In this document: positions 42,868-52,152 of the stretch, in pieces
Numbering within the stretch: position 1 is the first letter of the stretch
How the letters are laid out: each line of letters begins with the position of its first letter
Origin: Cellulomonas sp. RIT-PI-Y
GTDB taxonomy: Bacteria; Actinomycetota; Actinomycetes; Actinomycetales; Cellulomonadaceae
Direction of reading: 5' to 3'
NCBI RefSeq assembly: GCF_025642745.1
Contig: NZ_JANZKP010000002.1
Location: forward strand, 62,001 to 126,000
Length of the DNA stretch: 64,000 bases
Position numbers and translations under genes: made by a program
The notes under the pieces: model-generated
The model's input: the letters and a program-made list of their open reading frames with translations, nothing else
Told to the model about the DNA's origin: nothing
Database searches by the model: none

Positions 42868-44484
42868 ATGGCCACCTCTGTGACGACCCGTGCCTCCGGC
42901 GCGCCATCCGCGCCCGACACATCGGTCACCGCGCGTCCTTCCTGGTTCCGGAACGCCGCGCCCACCCTCATCTTCCTGGCGCGACGCCTGCTGTCGTCCG
43001 CCGTCGTGCTGCTGGCCGCGACCTTCGTCGTGTACCTGCTGCTGGCCTACGCCCTCGACCCGCTCGAGGACCTGCGCACCAGCACGCAGTTGAACAAGGA
43101 AGCCCTGATCGAGGCGCGGACGCGTCAGCTCGACCTCGACACCCCGCCGGTGATCCGCTACTTCAAGTGGCTCGGAGCACTGCTGACCGGGGACATGGGC
43201 GTCGCCTTCCGTTCCGGCCAGAGCGTCACCTCGATGCTCGGGAACGCCCTGCCGAACACCGTGCAGCTGGTCGCGCTGTCGACCGTGATCGCGATCGGCC
43301 TCGGCGTCCTGGTCGGCATCGTGTCCGCCCTGCGCCAGTACACCCGCTTCGACTACAGCGTGACGTTCCTGTCGTTCGTGCTGTACTCGCTGCCGTCCTT
43401 CTGGGTCGCGGTGCTGCTGAAGCTCTGGGGCGCGATCGGCTTCAACGACTTCCTCGCGGACCCGAGCATCCCACCCGTGGTGATGGTCGTGGTGACACTG
43501 GCCTCCGGTGTGATCTGGTCGTCGATCATCGGCGGCAGCACCCGGACCCGGTGGATCTCCTTCGCGGCCTCCGCGGTCGCGACCGTCGCGGTGCTGTTCT
43601 TCCTGAGCGAGACCGACTGGCTGCTCGACCCGGGCCTGGGCATCGGCGGCGTGCTGGTGATCGGCGTCGGCATCGCCTTCGCGGTGGTCGCGCTGAGCGC
43701 CGGTGTGCAGAACCGCCGGGTGCTCTACGCCAGCCTGGTGATGGTCGCCATCGGCGGCGCGCTGTACTACCCGCTGCAGTACGCCTTCGTGCACGCGTCC
43801 TGGCTGCTGATGCTGGGGCTCCTGATCACGGTGGCCGTCGTCGGTGTGGTCGTCGCCAAGCTGTTCGGCGGCTGGGAGGTCTCGCAGACGGCCCGGGCCG
43901 CGATCATCACCGGTATCGGTGTCGGCGCGCTGATCTTCATCGACCGCGTGATGCAGGTCTGGCTCGCGTACACCAACGCGTCCCAGATCAACCACCGGCC
44001 GATCGCGACCATCGGCTCGCAGACGCCCGGTCTCTCCGGTGACTTCTGGGTCACGTCGCTGGACACCTACACGCACCTGCTGCTGCCGACGATCGCGCTG
44101 ATCCTGATCTCCTTCGCGAGCTACACCCGGTACTCCCGGGCCAGCCTGCTCGAGGTGATGAACCAGGACTACATCCGCACCGCGCGGGCCAAGGGCCTGC
44201 CGGAGCGGGTCGTCACCATGCGGCACGCGTTCCGCAACGCCCTGATCCCGCTGGCGACCGTGATCCCGCTCGACATCGCCTCGCTGTTCGGTGGCGCGAT
44301 CATCACCGAGCGGGTGTTCGCCATCCCCGGTATGGGCACGATGTTCATCAAGGCGCTGAACGAGCGTGACCCGGACCCGATCATGGGGTACTTCCTCGTG
44401 ACCGGTGCGCTCCTGGTCATCGCCAGCATCGCGGTGGACTTCATCTACGCGGCCCTCGACCCCCGGATTCGAGTGAACTCATGA
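42868..44484 (+). CDS. dppB: Peptide-type ABC permease (DppB-like) with a large membrane insert
   Basis: First pore subunit, 538 residues against about 310-340 for ordinary DppB. The N-terminal part (VAFRSGQSVTSMLGNALPNT, about 113-132) and the C-terminal part (LLPTIALILISFASYTRYSR, the EAA region DYIRTARAKGLPERVV, IPGMGTMFIKALNERD) are normal. Between about residues 195 and 375 lies an insertion with roughly six extra hydrophobic segments, e.g. VVMVVVTLASGVIWSS and VLVIGVGIAFAVVALSAG. The frame is continuous, so it is not a fusion artefact of two ORFs. ATG 42868 is preferred over the open frame from 42793. Stop overlaps dppC (ATGA). Confidence 0.82.
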   Translation: MATSVTTRASGAPSAPDTSVTARPSWFRNAAPTLIFLARRLLSSAVVLLAATFVVYLLLAYALDPLEDLRTSTQLNKEALIEARTRQLDLDTPPVIRYFKWLGALLTGDMGVAFRSGQSVTSMLGNALPNTVQLVALSTVIAIGLGVLVGIVSALRQYTRFDYSVTFLSFVLYSLPSFWVAVLLKLWGAIGFNDFLADPSIPPVVMVVVTLASGVIWSSIIGGSTRTRWISFAASAVATVAVLFFLSETDWLLDPGLGIGGVLVIGVGIAFAVVALSAGVQNRRVLYASLVMVAIGGALYYPLQYAFVHASWLLMLGLLITVAVVGVVVAKLFGGWEVSQTARAAIITGIGVGALIFIDRVMQVWLAYTNASQINHRPIATIGSQTPGLSGDFWVTSLDTYTHLLLPTIALILISFASYTRYSRASLLEVMNQDYIRTARAKGLPERVVTMRHAFRNALIPLATVIPLDIASLFGGAIITERVFAIPGMGTMFIKALNERDPDPIMGYFLVTGALLVIASIAVDFIYAALDPRIRVNS

Positions 44485-45542
44485 GCATCAACCCCCCGAT
44501 CGAGCCCACTCAGGGCAGCGGTGCGCCGGTGGAGAGCGTCGAGAACGCGATCGAGCTCAAGGAGGTCGAGGGCCTCTCCCAGGGCCGCATCGTCCTGCGC
44601 CGGTTCCTCCGGCACCGCGGAGCGATGATCTCCTCCGTCGTGCTGATCCTGATCATCCTGCTGGTGACGACGTCCATCGGCTGGGGACCCATCCCCGGCT
44701 GGTGGCAGTACGGCTACCGCGACCTGGACACGATCGTGAACGCCGGCGGCGCCCCGACCATGGGCTTCAAGGACGGTGGCTTCACCTTCGGGCAGCACCC
44801 GTTCGGCCAGGACAACATCGGCCACGACGGCTTCGCCATGGTCATGCGCGGCACTCAGCAGTCGCTGACCGTCATGTTCGTGATCGGCCTGCTGTCCACC
44901 GTGATCGGCGTCATCATCGGTGCGCTGGCCGGGTACTTCCGTGGCTGGCTGGACGGCCTGCTGATGCGGATCACCGACATGTTCATCACCATCCCGGTGA
45001 TCATGGTGGGCTCGATCCTCGGTGTGCTGGTCGGCGGCGCGAGCCCCTGGTCGCTGGCCATCGCCCTGTCCCTGGTGTCCTGGATGAACATGGCTCGACT
45101 GGTGCGTGGTCAGTTCCTGGCCCTGCGCGAGCGGGAGTTCGTGGACGCGGCCCGGGTGGCCGGGGCCAGTGACTTCCGGATCATGTTCAAGCACATGCTG
45201 CCGAACGCGGTCGGCGTGATCATCGTCAACGCCACGCTGCTGATGGCCTCCGCGATCCTGCTGGAGACCGCGCTGTCCTATCTGGGCTTCGGCATCAACA
45301 GCCCCGAGGTCTCGCTGGGCCAGCTGATCAACGAGTACCAGACCGCCTTCGCCACCCGGCCCTGGCTGTTCTGGTGGCCCGGTCTGTTCATCGTGCTGAT
45401 CGCCCTGTGCGTGAACTTCATCGGTGACGGCCTGCGCGACGCCTTCGACCCGCGTCAGCGCCGGGTGCCGACCGCCCGGGCCCTGGCCAAGGCGGAGAAG
45501 CGCAAGCTGCGCACCGAGCAGCGGGCCGCGGCGAAGGCCTGA
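44481..45542 (+). CDS. dppC: Peptide-type ABC permease (DppC-like)
   Basis: Second pore subunit of 353 residues. It has an N-terminal cytoplasmic extension of about 45 residues, a first membrane helix (about 49-68), an OppC-type external loop containing QHPFGQDNIGHDGFAMVMRGTQ (about 106-127), then five helices. The EAA loop is EFVDAARVAGASDFRIMFKHMLP. The terminal region GDGLRDAFDPRQRR is the standard ending of the DppC family. The start overlaps the dppB stop. Its stop is followed after 13 bases by an oppositely oriented gene. Confidence 0.9.
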   Translation: MSINPPIEPTQGSGAPVESVENAIELKEVEGLSQGRIVLRRFLRHRGAMISSVVLILIILLVTTSIGWGPIPGWWQYGYRDLDTIVNAGGAPTMGFKDGGFTFGQHPFGQDNIGHDGFAMVMRGTQQSLTVMFVIGLLSTVIGVIIGALAGYFRGWLDGLLMRITDMFITIPVIMVGSILGVLVGGASPWSLAIALSLVSWMNMARLVRGQFLALREREFVDAARVAGASDFRIMFKHMLPNAVGVIIVNATLLMASAILLETALSYLGFGINSPEVSLGQLINEYQTAFATRPWLFWWPGLFIVLIALCVNFIGDGLRDAFDPRQRRVPTARALAKAEKRKLRTEQRAAAKA

Positions 45543-45555
45543 TGACCCCGTGACG

Positions 45556-46182
45556 TCACAGCGCCAGCGCGAGCACGCTGGCCGCGATCAGCACACCGAT
45601 CGCGGCCAGCGTGCCGACGTGCCAGCGGACCCGGGGGCGCTCGCGCTCCAGCCGGGGATCGTTCAGCACGCCGGCGTCGCGCAGCGCCTCCCAGCGGGCA
45701 CGGACCAGCAGGGCGGCCTGGCCGGAACCGGTCGAGGCCAGGTCCCCGGCCCGGACGGTGCCACCGGCGCCGTAGGTCGAGGACGGCAGGTCGCGCACGT
45801 CGGCCGGGCCGGACAGTCGGACCTGGGCGCGGCCCGGCGCGGGCGCGGCCCACGCGGCGTACTGGCCGTAGGGCGTGTGCAGGGTCAGCGCGAAGCGGGT
45901 GTCGATCCGCTGGACCGCCGGCCACGGCAGCTCGACGGTGCGGGTGACGTTCCGCAGCTCGACGGCGGCCGGGGTGACCACCACCGCGGGGCGCCAGTAC
46001 GCGGCCCACACCGCGGTGCCGAGCAGGGCCAGCAGCGGCAGGAACCGCAGCGTGGCCCCGGCATCCGCCACCAGACCGGAGATCGCGCCCGCAGCGCAGA
46101 GCACGATCACCACCACAGCCAGGACCCGGCCGAACACCGGCCGGAACACCATCACATCTGCCGAGCTGTCAGCCGCACTCAT
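45556..46182 (-). CDS. PH-domain-like membrane protein, antisense within the dpp locus
   Basis: A 208-residue membrane protein. Two hydrophobic segments (about 18-37 and 41-60) precede a domain of about 100 residues with bacterial PH-like strands: VVTPAAVELRNVTRTVELPW, AVQRIDTRFALTLHT and YGQYAAWAAPAPGRAQV. A final membrane segment (about 185-205) ends the protein. It is unusual in lying on the opposite strand between dppC and the ATPase gene of one ABC system. The ATG at 46182 gives the natural start MSAADSSADVMVFRP; the open frame to 46320 overlaps the divergent ATPase gene. Function unknown. Confidence 0.68.
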   Translation of the reverse strand: MSAADSSADVMVFRPVFGRVLAVVVIVLCAAGAISGLVADAGATLRFLPLLALLGTAVWAAYWRPAVVVTPAAVELRNVTRTVELPWPAVQRIDTRFALTLHTPYGQYAAWAAPAPGRAQVRLSGPADVRDLPSSTYGAGGTVRAGDLASTGSGQAALLVRARWEALRDAGVLNDPRLERERPRVRWHVGTLAAIGVLIAASVLALAL

Positions 46183-46270
46183 GCGGCCATCGTCGCAGAC
46201 CGGCCGGACACCGAGTCGCAGGGAGCCCGCCTGACCGGCGGACACCGCGCCACACGGAAGGACCACACCC

Positions 46271-48142
46271 GTGACCACTGACACCACCGCTGCCGGCGTC
46301 CCCGCGCAGCCGGCCGGCAAGGCCCCGATCCTCGAGGTGCGCGACCTGTCGGTCGAGTTCTTCGTGGACGGCGAGTGGTTCCCCGCCGCGATCGACGTCA
46401 GCTACGACGTCCGTCCGGGCGAGGTGCTCGCCATCGTGGGTGAGTCGGGCTCCGGCAAGACGCAGTCGTCGATGTCCCTGATCGGCCTGCTGCCCGCGAA
46501 CGGCCGGGCCAGCGGCTCCGCCAAGCTGGCGGGCAAGGAGCTGCTCGGCCTGAACCACAAGCAGCTGTCCTCGGTGCGCGGCAAGGAGGTCGCGGTCATC
46601 TTCCAGGAGCCGATGACCGCCCTGAACCCGGTGTACACGATCGGCTTCCAGATCGCCGAGACGCTGCGGGTGCACTTCGAGATGTCCCCGAAGCAGGCCC
46701 GGGCCCGGGCGATCGAGCTGCTCAGCCTGGTCGACATCCCGGACCCCGAGGGCTCGGTCGACAAGTACCCGCACCAGCTGTCCGGCGGTCAGCGTCAGCG
46801 CGCCATGATCGCCCAGGCGCTGGCCTGCGACCCGAAGCTGCTGATCGCCGACGAGCCGACCACGGCGCTGGACGTCACCGTGCAGGCCGAGATCCTCAAG
46901 CTGATGCGCGACCTGCGGAACCGGATCGACTCCGGCATCGTCCTGATCACCCACGACATGGGCGTGGTCGCGGATCTGTCGGACCGCGTGATGGTGATGA
47001 AGAACGGCCGCGTGGTCGAGGCCGGCACCTCGGACGCGATCTTCAACCGTCCGGAGCACCCGTACACCCGCCAGCTGCTGGACGCGGTGCCGCACCTCGG
47101 GTCGGAGACCTACGCCGCCCAGGGCCTGCACGGGGAGCACCCGGTCGCCGTGGAGGAGGGGGTCGTGCACGTCAGCGAGCCCGCCGCCCCGGCCGCCGCC
47201 CAGACCTTCACCGAGTTCGCGCTCGAGGCGAAGGACCTGATCATCGAGTACCCCGGCCGTGGCCGGGTGCCGGCGTTCCGGGCGATCAACGGCCTGACCC
47301 TGAACATCGGCAAGGGCGAGGTCGTCGGCCTGGTGGGCGAGTCCGGTTCGGGCAAGACCACCGTCGGCCGTGCCGCGGTCGGTCTGCTGCCGGTCGCCGG
47401 GGGCTCGCTCAAGGTCAACGGCGTCGAGCTGGGCGGGGTGAAGCCCAAGGAGCTGCGTTCGGTCCGCCAGGACGTGTCGATCGTCTTCCAGGACCCCGGT
47501 TCCTCGCTGAACCCCCGGATGCCGATCGGCGAGTCCATCGGCGAGCCGCTCAAGCTGCACAAGATCGCCGAGGGCGCCGAGCTCAACAAGCGGGTCGAGG
47601 ATCTGCTGGACCAGGTGAACCTGCCCCGTGCGATGCGGAACCGCTACCCGCACGAGCTCTCCGGCGGGCAGCGTCAGCGCGTCGGCATCGCCCGTGCGCT
47701 GGCCCTGTCGCCCAAGCTGCTGATCGCCGACGAGCCGACCTCGGCGCTCGATGTGTCGGTGCAGGCCCGCGTGCTGGAGCTGTTCCAGCAGCTGCAGAAC
47801 GAGTACGGCTTCGCCTGCCTGTTCATCAGCCACGACCTCGCGGTGGTGGAGATCCTGTCCAACCGGATCGCGGTGCTGAACCACGGTGATCTGGTCGAGA
47901 TCGGCTCCCGCCAGGAGATCCTGCGTGAGCCGAAGGAGCTGTACACCCAGCGCCTGCTGGCGGCCGTGCCGGTGCCGAACCCGGCCGAGCAGAAGCTGCG
48001 CCGCGAGACTCGCGACCGGCTGCTGGAGCAGGCCGCCGCCGAGGAGGCCATCGCGCTGGGTCTGGCGCCCAAGGACGCGGGCGAGTCGTACTCCGAGTTC
48101 ACCCAGGGCGCCTCTCCGAAGCGTCACACCGACTCCATCTGA
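46271..48142 (+). CDS. dppDF: Fused dual-ATPase subunit (DppD-DppF) of peptide ABC transporter
   Basis: One 623-residue chain carrying two complete ABC ATPase domains, replacing separate DppD and DppF. Domain 1 (about 15-275): Walker [13 protein letters not shown]-loop [11 protein letters not shown], signature [10 protein letters not shown], Walker [13 protein letters not shown]. Domain 2 (about 315-570): [47 protein letters not shown]. Each is followed by the [13 protein letters not shown] oligopeptide-transporter C-terminal motif. The linker is about 40 residues, Ala/Glu rich. GTG start with GGAAGGA about 8 bases upstream. A strong hairpin ends the operon. Confidence 0.93.
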   Translation: MTTDTTAAGVPAQPAGKAPILEVRDLSVEFFVDGEWFPAAIDVSYDVRPGEVLAIVGESGSGKTQSSMSLIGLLPANGRASGSAKLAGKELLGLNHKQLSSVRGKEVAVIFQEPMTALNPVYTIGFQIAETLRVHFEMSPKQARARAIELLSLVDIPDPEGSVDKYPHQLSGGQRQRAMIAQALACDPKLLIADEPTTALDVTVQAEILKLMRDLRNRIDSGIVLITHDMGVVADLSDRVMVMKNGRVVEAGTSDAIFNRPEHPYTRQLLDAVPHLGSETYAAQGLHGEHPVAVEEGVVHVSEPAAPAAAQTFTEFALEAKDLIIEYPGRGRVPAFRAINGLTLNIGKGEVVGLVGESGSGKTTVGRAAVGLLPVAGGSLKVNGVELGGVKPKELRSVRQDVSIVFQDPGSSLNPRMPIGESIGEPLKLHKIAEGAELNKRVEDLLDQVNLPRAMRNRYPHELSGGQRQRVGIARALALSPKLLIADEPTSALDVSVQARVLELFQQLQNEYGFACLFISHDLAVVEILSNRIAVLNHGDLVEIGSRQEILREPKELYTQRLLAAVPVPNPAEQKLRRETRDRLLEQAAAEEAIALGLAPKDAGESYSEFTQGASPKRHTDSI

Positions 48143-48160
48143 GTCCCCACCAGCACTGAC

Positions 48161-48206
48161 GCCCATGCGACGCGGAGCGTGACGAACGCCTCCGCGCCGC
48201 ATGGGC
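48161..48206 (+). terminator. Terminator of the dpp operon
   Basis: GCCCATGCG-a-CGCGGAG (48161-48177) pairs with CTCCGC-gc-CGCATGGGC (48190-48206), about 15 bp with one small internal loop. The typA -10 box (TAGAAT, 48216-48221) begins only 10 bases later. Confidence 0.75.
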
Positions 48207-48215
48207 GCGTGCGCG

Positions 48216-48221
48216 TAGAAT
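48216..48221 (+). promoter_or_regulatory. -10 box for typA
   Basis: TAGAAT with expected transcription start near 48228, giving a leader of about 50 bases. The -35 would fall within the preceding terminator stem. Confidence 0.45.
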
Positions 48222-48279
48222 CGATCGGCGCTCGACGACGCTGCGCCCCCACACCCACTCTCCGGATCGGAAACCTTCT

Positions 48280-50208
48280 ATGTCCGTGCCTTCCGGCACC
48301 AGCGTGCGCGGCGACCTGCGTAACGTCGCGATCGTCGCCCACGTCGACCACGGCAAGACCACCCTCGTCGACGCCATGCTCTGGCAGTCCGGCGCGTTCG
48401 GCGAGCACTCGCACGTCGACGAGCGGGCGATGGACTCCGGTGATCTGGAGCGCGAGAAGGGCATCACGATCCTCGCGAAGAACACCGCGGTCCGGTACTC
48501 CGGTCCCGCGGCGGCCGCGGCGGGTCACGCCGGCGGCATCACGATCAACGTGATCGACACCCCGGGTCACGCCGACTTCGGTGGCGAGGTCGAGCGCGGC
48601 CTGTCCATGGTCGACGGCGTCGTCCTCCTGGTGGACGCCTCCGAGGGTCCGCTGCCCCAGACCCGGTTCGTGCTGCGCAAGGCGCTGGCCGCCAAGCTGC
48701 CGGTGATCCTGGTCGTGAACAAGGTCGACCGTCCGGACTCCCGGATCACCGAGGTCGTCGGCGAGGCCACCGACCTGCTGCTGGGCCTGGCCTCCGACCT
48801 GCACGACGAGGTCGAGGACCTGGACCTGGACGCGATCCTGGACGTGCCGGTGGTGTACGCCGCCGCCAAGGCCGGTCGCGCATCGCTGACCCAGCCCGCC
48901 GACGGCGGCCTGCCGGACAGCGAGAACCTGGAACCGCTGTTCGCCACCATCCTGGAGAAGATCCCGGCCCCGACCTACACCGAGGGCGCGCCGCTGCAGG
49001 CGCACGTCACCAACCTGGACGCCTCGCCGTTCCTGGGTCGTCTGGCGCTGCTGCGCATCTTCAACGGCACCCTGATCAAGGGCCAGACCGTGGCCTGGGC
49101 CCGGGCCGACGGCACCATGCAGAACGTGCGGATCACCGAGCTGCTGGAGACCAAGGCGCTGGAGCGGGTCCCCACCGACCAGGCCGGCCCCGGCGACATC
49201 GTCGCGGTCGCGGGCATCGAGGACATCACCATCGGTGAGACCCTGACCGACCCGAACAACCCGCAGCCGCTGCCGCTGATCACCGTGGACGACCCGGCGA
49301 TCTCCATGACCATCGGGATCAACACCTCCCCGCTGGCCGGCAAGGGCGGCAAGGGCCACAAGGTCACCGCGCGCCAGGTGAAGGACCGCCTGGACAAGGA
49401 GCTGATCGGCAACGTCTCGCTCCGGGTGCTGCCGACCGAGCGCCCGGACGCCTGGGAGGTGCAGGGCCGTGGTGAGCTGGCGCTGGCCATCCTGGTCGAG
49501 CAGATGCGCCGGGAGGGCTTCGAGCTGACCGTCGGCAAGCCGCAGGTGGTCACCAAGAAGATCGACGGCAAGGTGCACGAGCCGGTCGAGCGGATGACGA
49601 TCGACGTCCCCGAGGAGTACCTGGGCGCCGTGACCCAGCTCCTGGCCCAGCGCAAGGGCCGGATGGAGACCATGTCGAACCACGGCACCGGCTGGGTGCG
49701 GATGGAGTTCCTGGTCCCGGCCCGCGGCCTGATCGGTTTCCGGACCCGCTTCCTCACCGACACCCGCGGCACCGGCATCGCCTCCTCGCTCGCCGAGGGC
49801 TACGAGCCGTGGGCCGGTGCGATCGAGACCCGGGTCGCCGGGTCGCTGGTCGCCGACCGCGCCGGTGTGGTGACGCCGTTCGCCATGATCAACCTGCAGG
49901 AGCGCGGCTCCTTCTTCGTCGACCCCACGCAAGAGGTCTACGAAGGCATGATCGTCGGCGAGAACTCCCGCGCGGAGGACATGGACGTCAACATCACCAA
50001 GGAGAAGAAGCTCACCAACATGCGGTCCGCCACCGCCGACAACTTCGAGAACCTGGTGCCGCCGCGGCACCTGACCCTCGAGGAGTCGCTGGAGTTCGCG
50101 CGTGAGGACGAGTGCGTCGAGGTCACTCCCGAGGTGGTCCGGATCCGCAAGGTGGTGCTCGACCAGTCCGAGCGCGCCCGGATCGTCGCGCGCAACAAGA
50201 AGTCGTAG
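48280..50208 (+). CDS. typA: Ribosome-associated GTPase TypA/BipA
   Basis: Translation-factor GTPase of 642 residues that binds 70S ribosomes and helps assembly and translation under stress. G-motifs: AHVDHGKTT (G1, about 20-28), EREKGITI (G2), DTPGHADFGG (G3), NKVDRPD (G4). Domains II, III (EF-G-like) and V follow. The TypA-specific C-terminal region contains GWVRMEFLVPARGLIGFRTRFLTDT and EDMDVNITKEKKLTNMRSATAD, including the ribosome A-site contact loop. ATG start with a weakly matched GAAACC region upstream. The next gene begins 4 bases after the stop. Confidence 0.95.
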   Translation: MSVPSGTSVRGDLRNVAIVAHVDHGKTTLVDAMLWQSGAFGEHSHVDERAMDSGDLEREKGITILAKNTAVRYSGPAAAAAGHAGGITINVIDTPGHADFGGEVERGLSMVDGVVLLVDASEGPLPQTRFVLRKALAAKLPVILVVNKVDRPDSRITEVVGEATDLLLGLASDLHDEVEDLDLDAILDVPVVYAAAKAGRASLTQPADGGLPDSENLEPLFATILEKIPAPTYTEGAPLQAHVTNLDASPFLGRLALLRIFNGTLIKGQTVAWARADGTMQNVRITELLETKALERVPTDQAGPGDIVAVAGIEDITIGETLTDPNNPQPLPLITVDDPAISMTIGINTSPLAGKGGKGHKVTARQVKDRLDKELIGNVSLRVLPTERPDAWEVQGRGELALAILVEQMRREGFELTVGKPQVVTKKIDGKVHEPVERMTIDVPEEYLGAVTQLLAQRKGRMETMSNHGTGWVRMEFLVPARGLIGFRTRFLTDTRGTGIASSLAEGYEPWAGAIETRVAGSLVADRAGVVTPFAMINLQERGSFFVDPTQEVYEGMIVGENSRAEDMDVNITKEKKLTNMRSATADNFENLVPPRHLTLEESLEFAREDECVEVTPEVVRIRKVVLDQSERARIVARNKKS

Positions 50209-50212
50209 CCCC

Positions 50213-51169
50213 ATGAGCGGGCAGAGCTCTCGTGGGGGGGTCGTGGCGGTGCATGCGCACCCCGACGACGAGACCCTCACCTCGGGCGCTCTGCTCGCCA
50301 CCGCGGCCGCGGCCGGGCTGCCGGCGACGGTGGTCACCTGCACCCGCGGTGAGCGTGGCGAGGTGATCGGCGCCGAGCACCATGCTCTGGAGGGCGACGG
50401 CCCGGCACTGGCCCGGCACCGCGAGGCCGAGATCGCCACGGCCATGCGAGCGCTCGGCGGAGCGGCGCAGGTGTTCCTCGACCAGCTGCCGGGACCGGAC
50501 CGCCGCTACGTCGACTCCGGGATGGCGTGGATCGACGGGCTGTCCGCCGCCGGCGCGGCCGCGGATCTGCCCGAGGGTGCCCTGGTCGCCGCCGAGCTCG
50601 ACGAGACCGCGGGGCGGCTCGCGGCCTGGCTGCGGGAGCGCCGGCCGGACCTGCTGGTCGCCGACGAGCCGGGAGGCGGGTACGGGCACCCCGATCACCT
50701 CCGCGCCCACCGGATCGTTCTGCGCGCGACGGAGCTGCTCGGCGACGACGCCCCGGCGCTCGCCTGGGCGGTCGACGACGCCGCCGAGCTGCGGTCCGCG
50801 CGGTCCGCGCTCGCGGAGGACCCCCTCGTCGCCCAGCTGATCGCCGAGCACGCCGCGCCGTCGACCACCCGGCAGGGCCCGTTCAGCCTGCCCGACCCCA
50901 CGGGTGTGCTCCCCGCCATGGCCCGCACCGCTCCGGGCGCCGGTTTCACGGTCCCGGTCGCCCCGGTCCGGTCCGCGCTGCTGGCCGCTCTGGCCGCGCA
51001 CGCCACCCAGGTCCAGGCGGTCACCGCGCTGGACGGTCCGGCCGTCGTCGGCTGCTACGCGCTGTCGAACGGCGCGCTGGCCCCGGTGCTGCCGGTCGAA
51101 CGCTACGAGTGGGCCGACCCGGAGCGGACCGCGCCGGTGCCCGCCGCTCAGGCGGACGCCGTAGCCTGA
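50213..51169 (+). CDS. mshB: Mycothiol biosynthesis deacetylase MshB
   Basis: Zinc deacetylase that removes acetate from GlcNAc-Ins, the second committed step of mycothiol synthesis. The metal motif HAHPDDET is near residues 16-23 and the third ligand is in GGGYGHPDHLRAHRIV. The 318 residues, the ATVVTCTRGERGEVIG loop and the C-terminal LPVERYEWADPERT match MshB better than Mca, whose gene is at 7.2 kb. The ATG follows the typA stop after 4 bases. Both mycothiol-linked LmbE proteins in this window indicate that mycothiol is the main thiol. A -10 box for the following gene lies inside the last codons. Confidence 0.9.
   Translation: MSGQSSRGGVVAVHAHPDDETLTSGALLATAAAAGLPATVVTCTRGERGEVIGAEHHALEGDGPALARHREAEIATAMRALGGAAQVFLDQLPGPDRRYVDSGMAWIDGLSAAGAAADLPEGALVAAELDETAGRLAAWLRERRPDLLVADEPGGGYGHPDHLRAHRIVLRATELLGDDAPALAWAVDDAAELRSARSALAEDPLVAQLIAEHAAPSTTRQGPFSLPDPTGVLPAMARTAPGAGFTVPVAPVRSALLAALAAHATQVQAVTALDGPAVVGCYALSNGALAPVLPVERYEWADPERTAPVPAAQADAVA
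51162..51167 (+). promoter_or_regulatory. Internal -10 box at the end of mshB
   Basis: TAGCCT overlaps the last codons of mshB and lies 7 bases before the GTG at 51175. The small membrane gene could be transcribed on its own as a leaderless mRNA. Confidence 0.45.
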
Positions 51170-51174
51170 CCCGC

Positions 51175-51537
51175 GTGCGTGCACTCCTCCGCCTGCTCGG
51201 CGTCCTGCTGCTCGGCCTCGTGGTCGGTGTCTCCGGCACCGTGCTGCACCGTTCGAGCCATCCGTGGGGGCTGGTCCTCGCGCTCGCCCTGGTGTTCACC
51301 TCGGCGGTCGGACTGCGTGCCGCGGTCGGCCGGGCATCTCTCCTGGTCTACCTGGCGGTGCTGCTGCTCACCCTCGGCGTTCTGTCCCAGTACGGTCCCG
51401 GCGGCGACGTGCTGGTCCCGGGTGCCGACCACTGGGGCTGGTACTGGCTGGGCGGTGCCGTCGTGGTGGTGATGGCCGTCCTGGCGCTGCCCGCACGCTG
51501 GTTCAGTGACCAGCCGCTGCGGCGCCGGATCGCCTGA
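51175..51537 (+). CDS. Small four-helix membrane protein downstream of mshB
   Basis: A 120-residue integral membrane protein with four hydrophobic segments (about 3-21, 29-48, 53-72, 84-106) and a basic end LPARWFSDQPLRRRIA. The frame remains open far upstream through mshB, which hides the true start. The GTG at 51175 is 5 bases after the mshB stop and 7 bases after a TAGCCT box. The stop overlaps the flavin reductase start by one base (TGATG). Similar DUF6113-type proteins follow mshB in other actinobacteria as I recall; function unknown. Confidence 0.7.
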   Translation: MRALLRLLGVLLLGLVVGVSGTVLHRSSHPWGLVLALALVFTSAVGLRAAVGRASLLVYLAVLLLTLGVLSQYGPGGDVLVPGADHWGWYWLGGAVVVVMAVLALPARWFSDQPLRRRIA

Positions 51538-52025
51538 TGCCGGTCGACCCCGACCTGTTCCGGACCGCGATGGCGCGGCTGCCCGGCGGTGTGACCGTGC
51601 TGTCGACCCGGTGGAAGGACGCGGATCACGCGGCCACGGTGTCCTCGGTGCTCTCGGCGTCGCTGGACCCGCCGATCATCGTGGTCAGCCTGCACGCCGA
51701 CAGCCGGATCCGGGACGCGCTGGACCAGGTGGACACCTGGGGACTGAGCATCCTCGCCGACGACCAGGCGCCGATCGCGGATTGGCTGGCATCGCCGGGC
51801 CGCCCGGTGATCGGACAGCTCAGCCGGGTGCCACATCACCGGGCACCCGAGTCCGGTGCCGCCTGGGTGGACGGGGCCTCCGCCTGGGTGGACTGCCGGA
51901 CCCGGCAGATCGTGCCCGCCGGGGACCACGACCTGGTGCTGGGCGACGTGCTGGCCGTCCGCGAGGGGCGCTCCGACGCCGGGGCCCTGGTGCATCTGCG
52001 CCGCCGGGTGCACCCGCTGCGCTGA
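51537..52025 (+). CDS. Flavin reductase-like FMN-binding protein
   Basis: A 162-residue split-barrel protein of the flavin reductase/HpaC family. The pattern FRTAMARLPGGVTVLSTRWK, HAATVSSVLSASLDPPIIVVS, DTWGLSILADDQAPIADWLA and GDVLAV follows the family, which reduces free FMN or FAD with NAD(P)H to feed a monooxygenase. No monooxygenase gene is adjacent, so the partner is unknown. The T-x-x-S-x(5)-DPP motif that contacts flavin phosphate is kept as TVSSVLSASLDPP. It overlaps the preceding membrane gene by one base. Confidence 0.82.
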   Translation: MPVDPDLFRTAMARLPGGVTVLSTRWKDADHAATVSSVLSASLDPPIIVVSLHADSRIRDALDQVDTWGLSILADDQAPIADWLASPGRPVIGQLSRVPHHRAPESGAAWVDGASAWVDCRTRQIVPAGDHDLVLGDVLAVREGRSDAGALVHLRRRVHPLR

Positions 52026-52095
52026 ATTCGTCACAATCCACTCGAACCGCACCGTGCGGCCACGAAATGCGCGGCGGGTTGTCGGAAAGGGCCCG

Positions 52096-52101
52096 TAGAA
52101 T
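52096..52101 (+). promoter_or_regulatory. -10 box for the VanW-domain gene
   Basis: TAGAAT, with a probable start of transcription near 52108 and a leader of about 45 bases that contains AGAAGGGA before the ATG. Confidence 0.45.
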
Positions 52102-52152
52102 CGGCCACTGTGCCCGCGGCTGCGGGCCACTCCTGTGAGAAGGGACCACCGA

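Noticed and set aside
48157-48210. Candidate small RNA between dppDF and typA
   Set aside because: The hairpin is directly behind the operon stop and ends before the typA promoter, so a terminator explains it.
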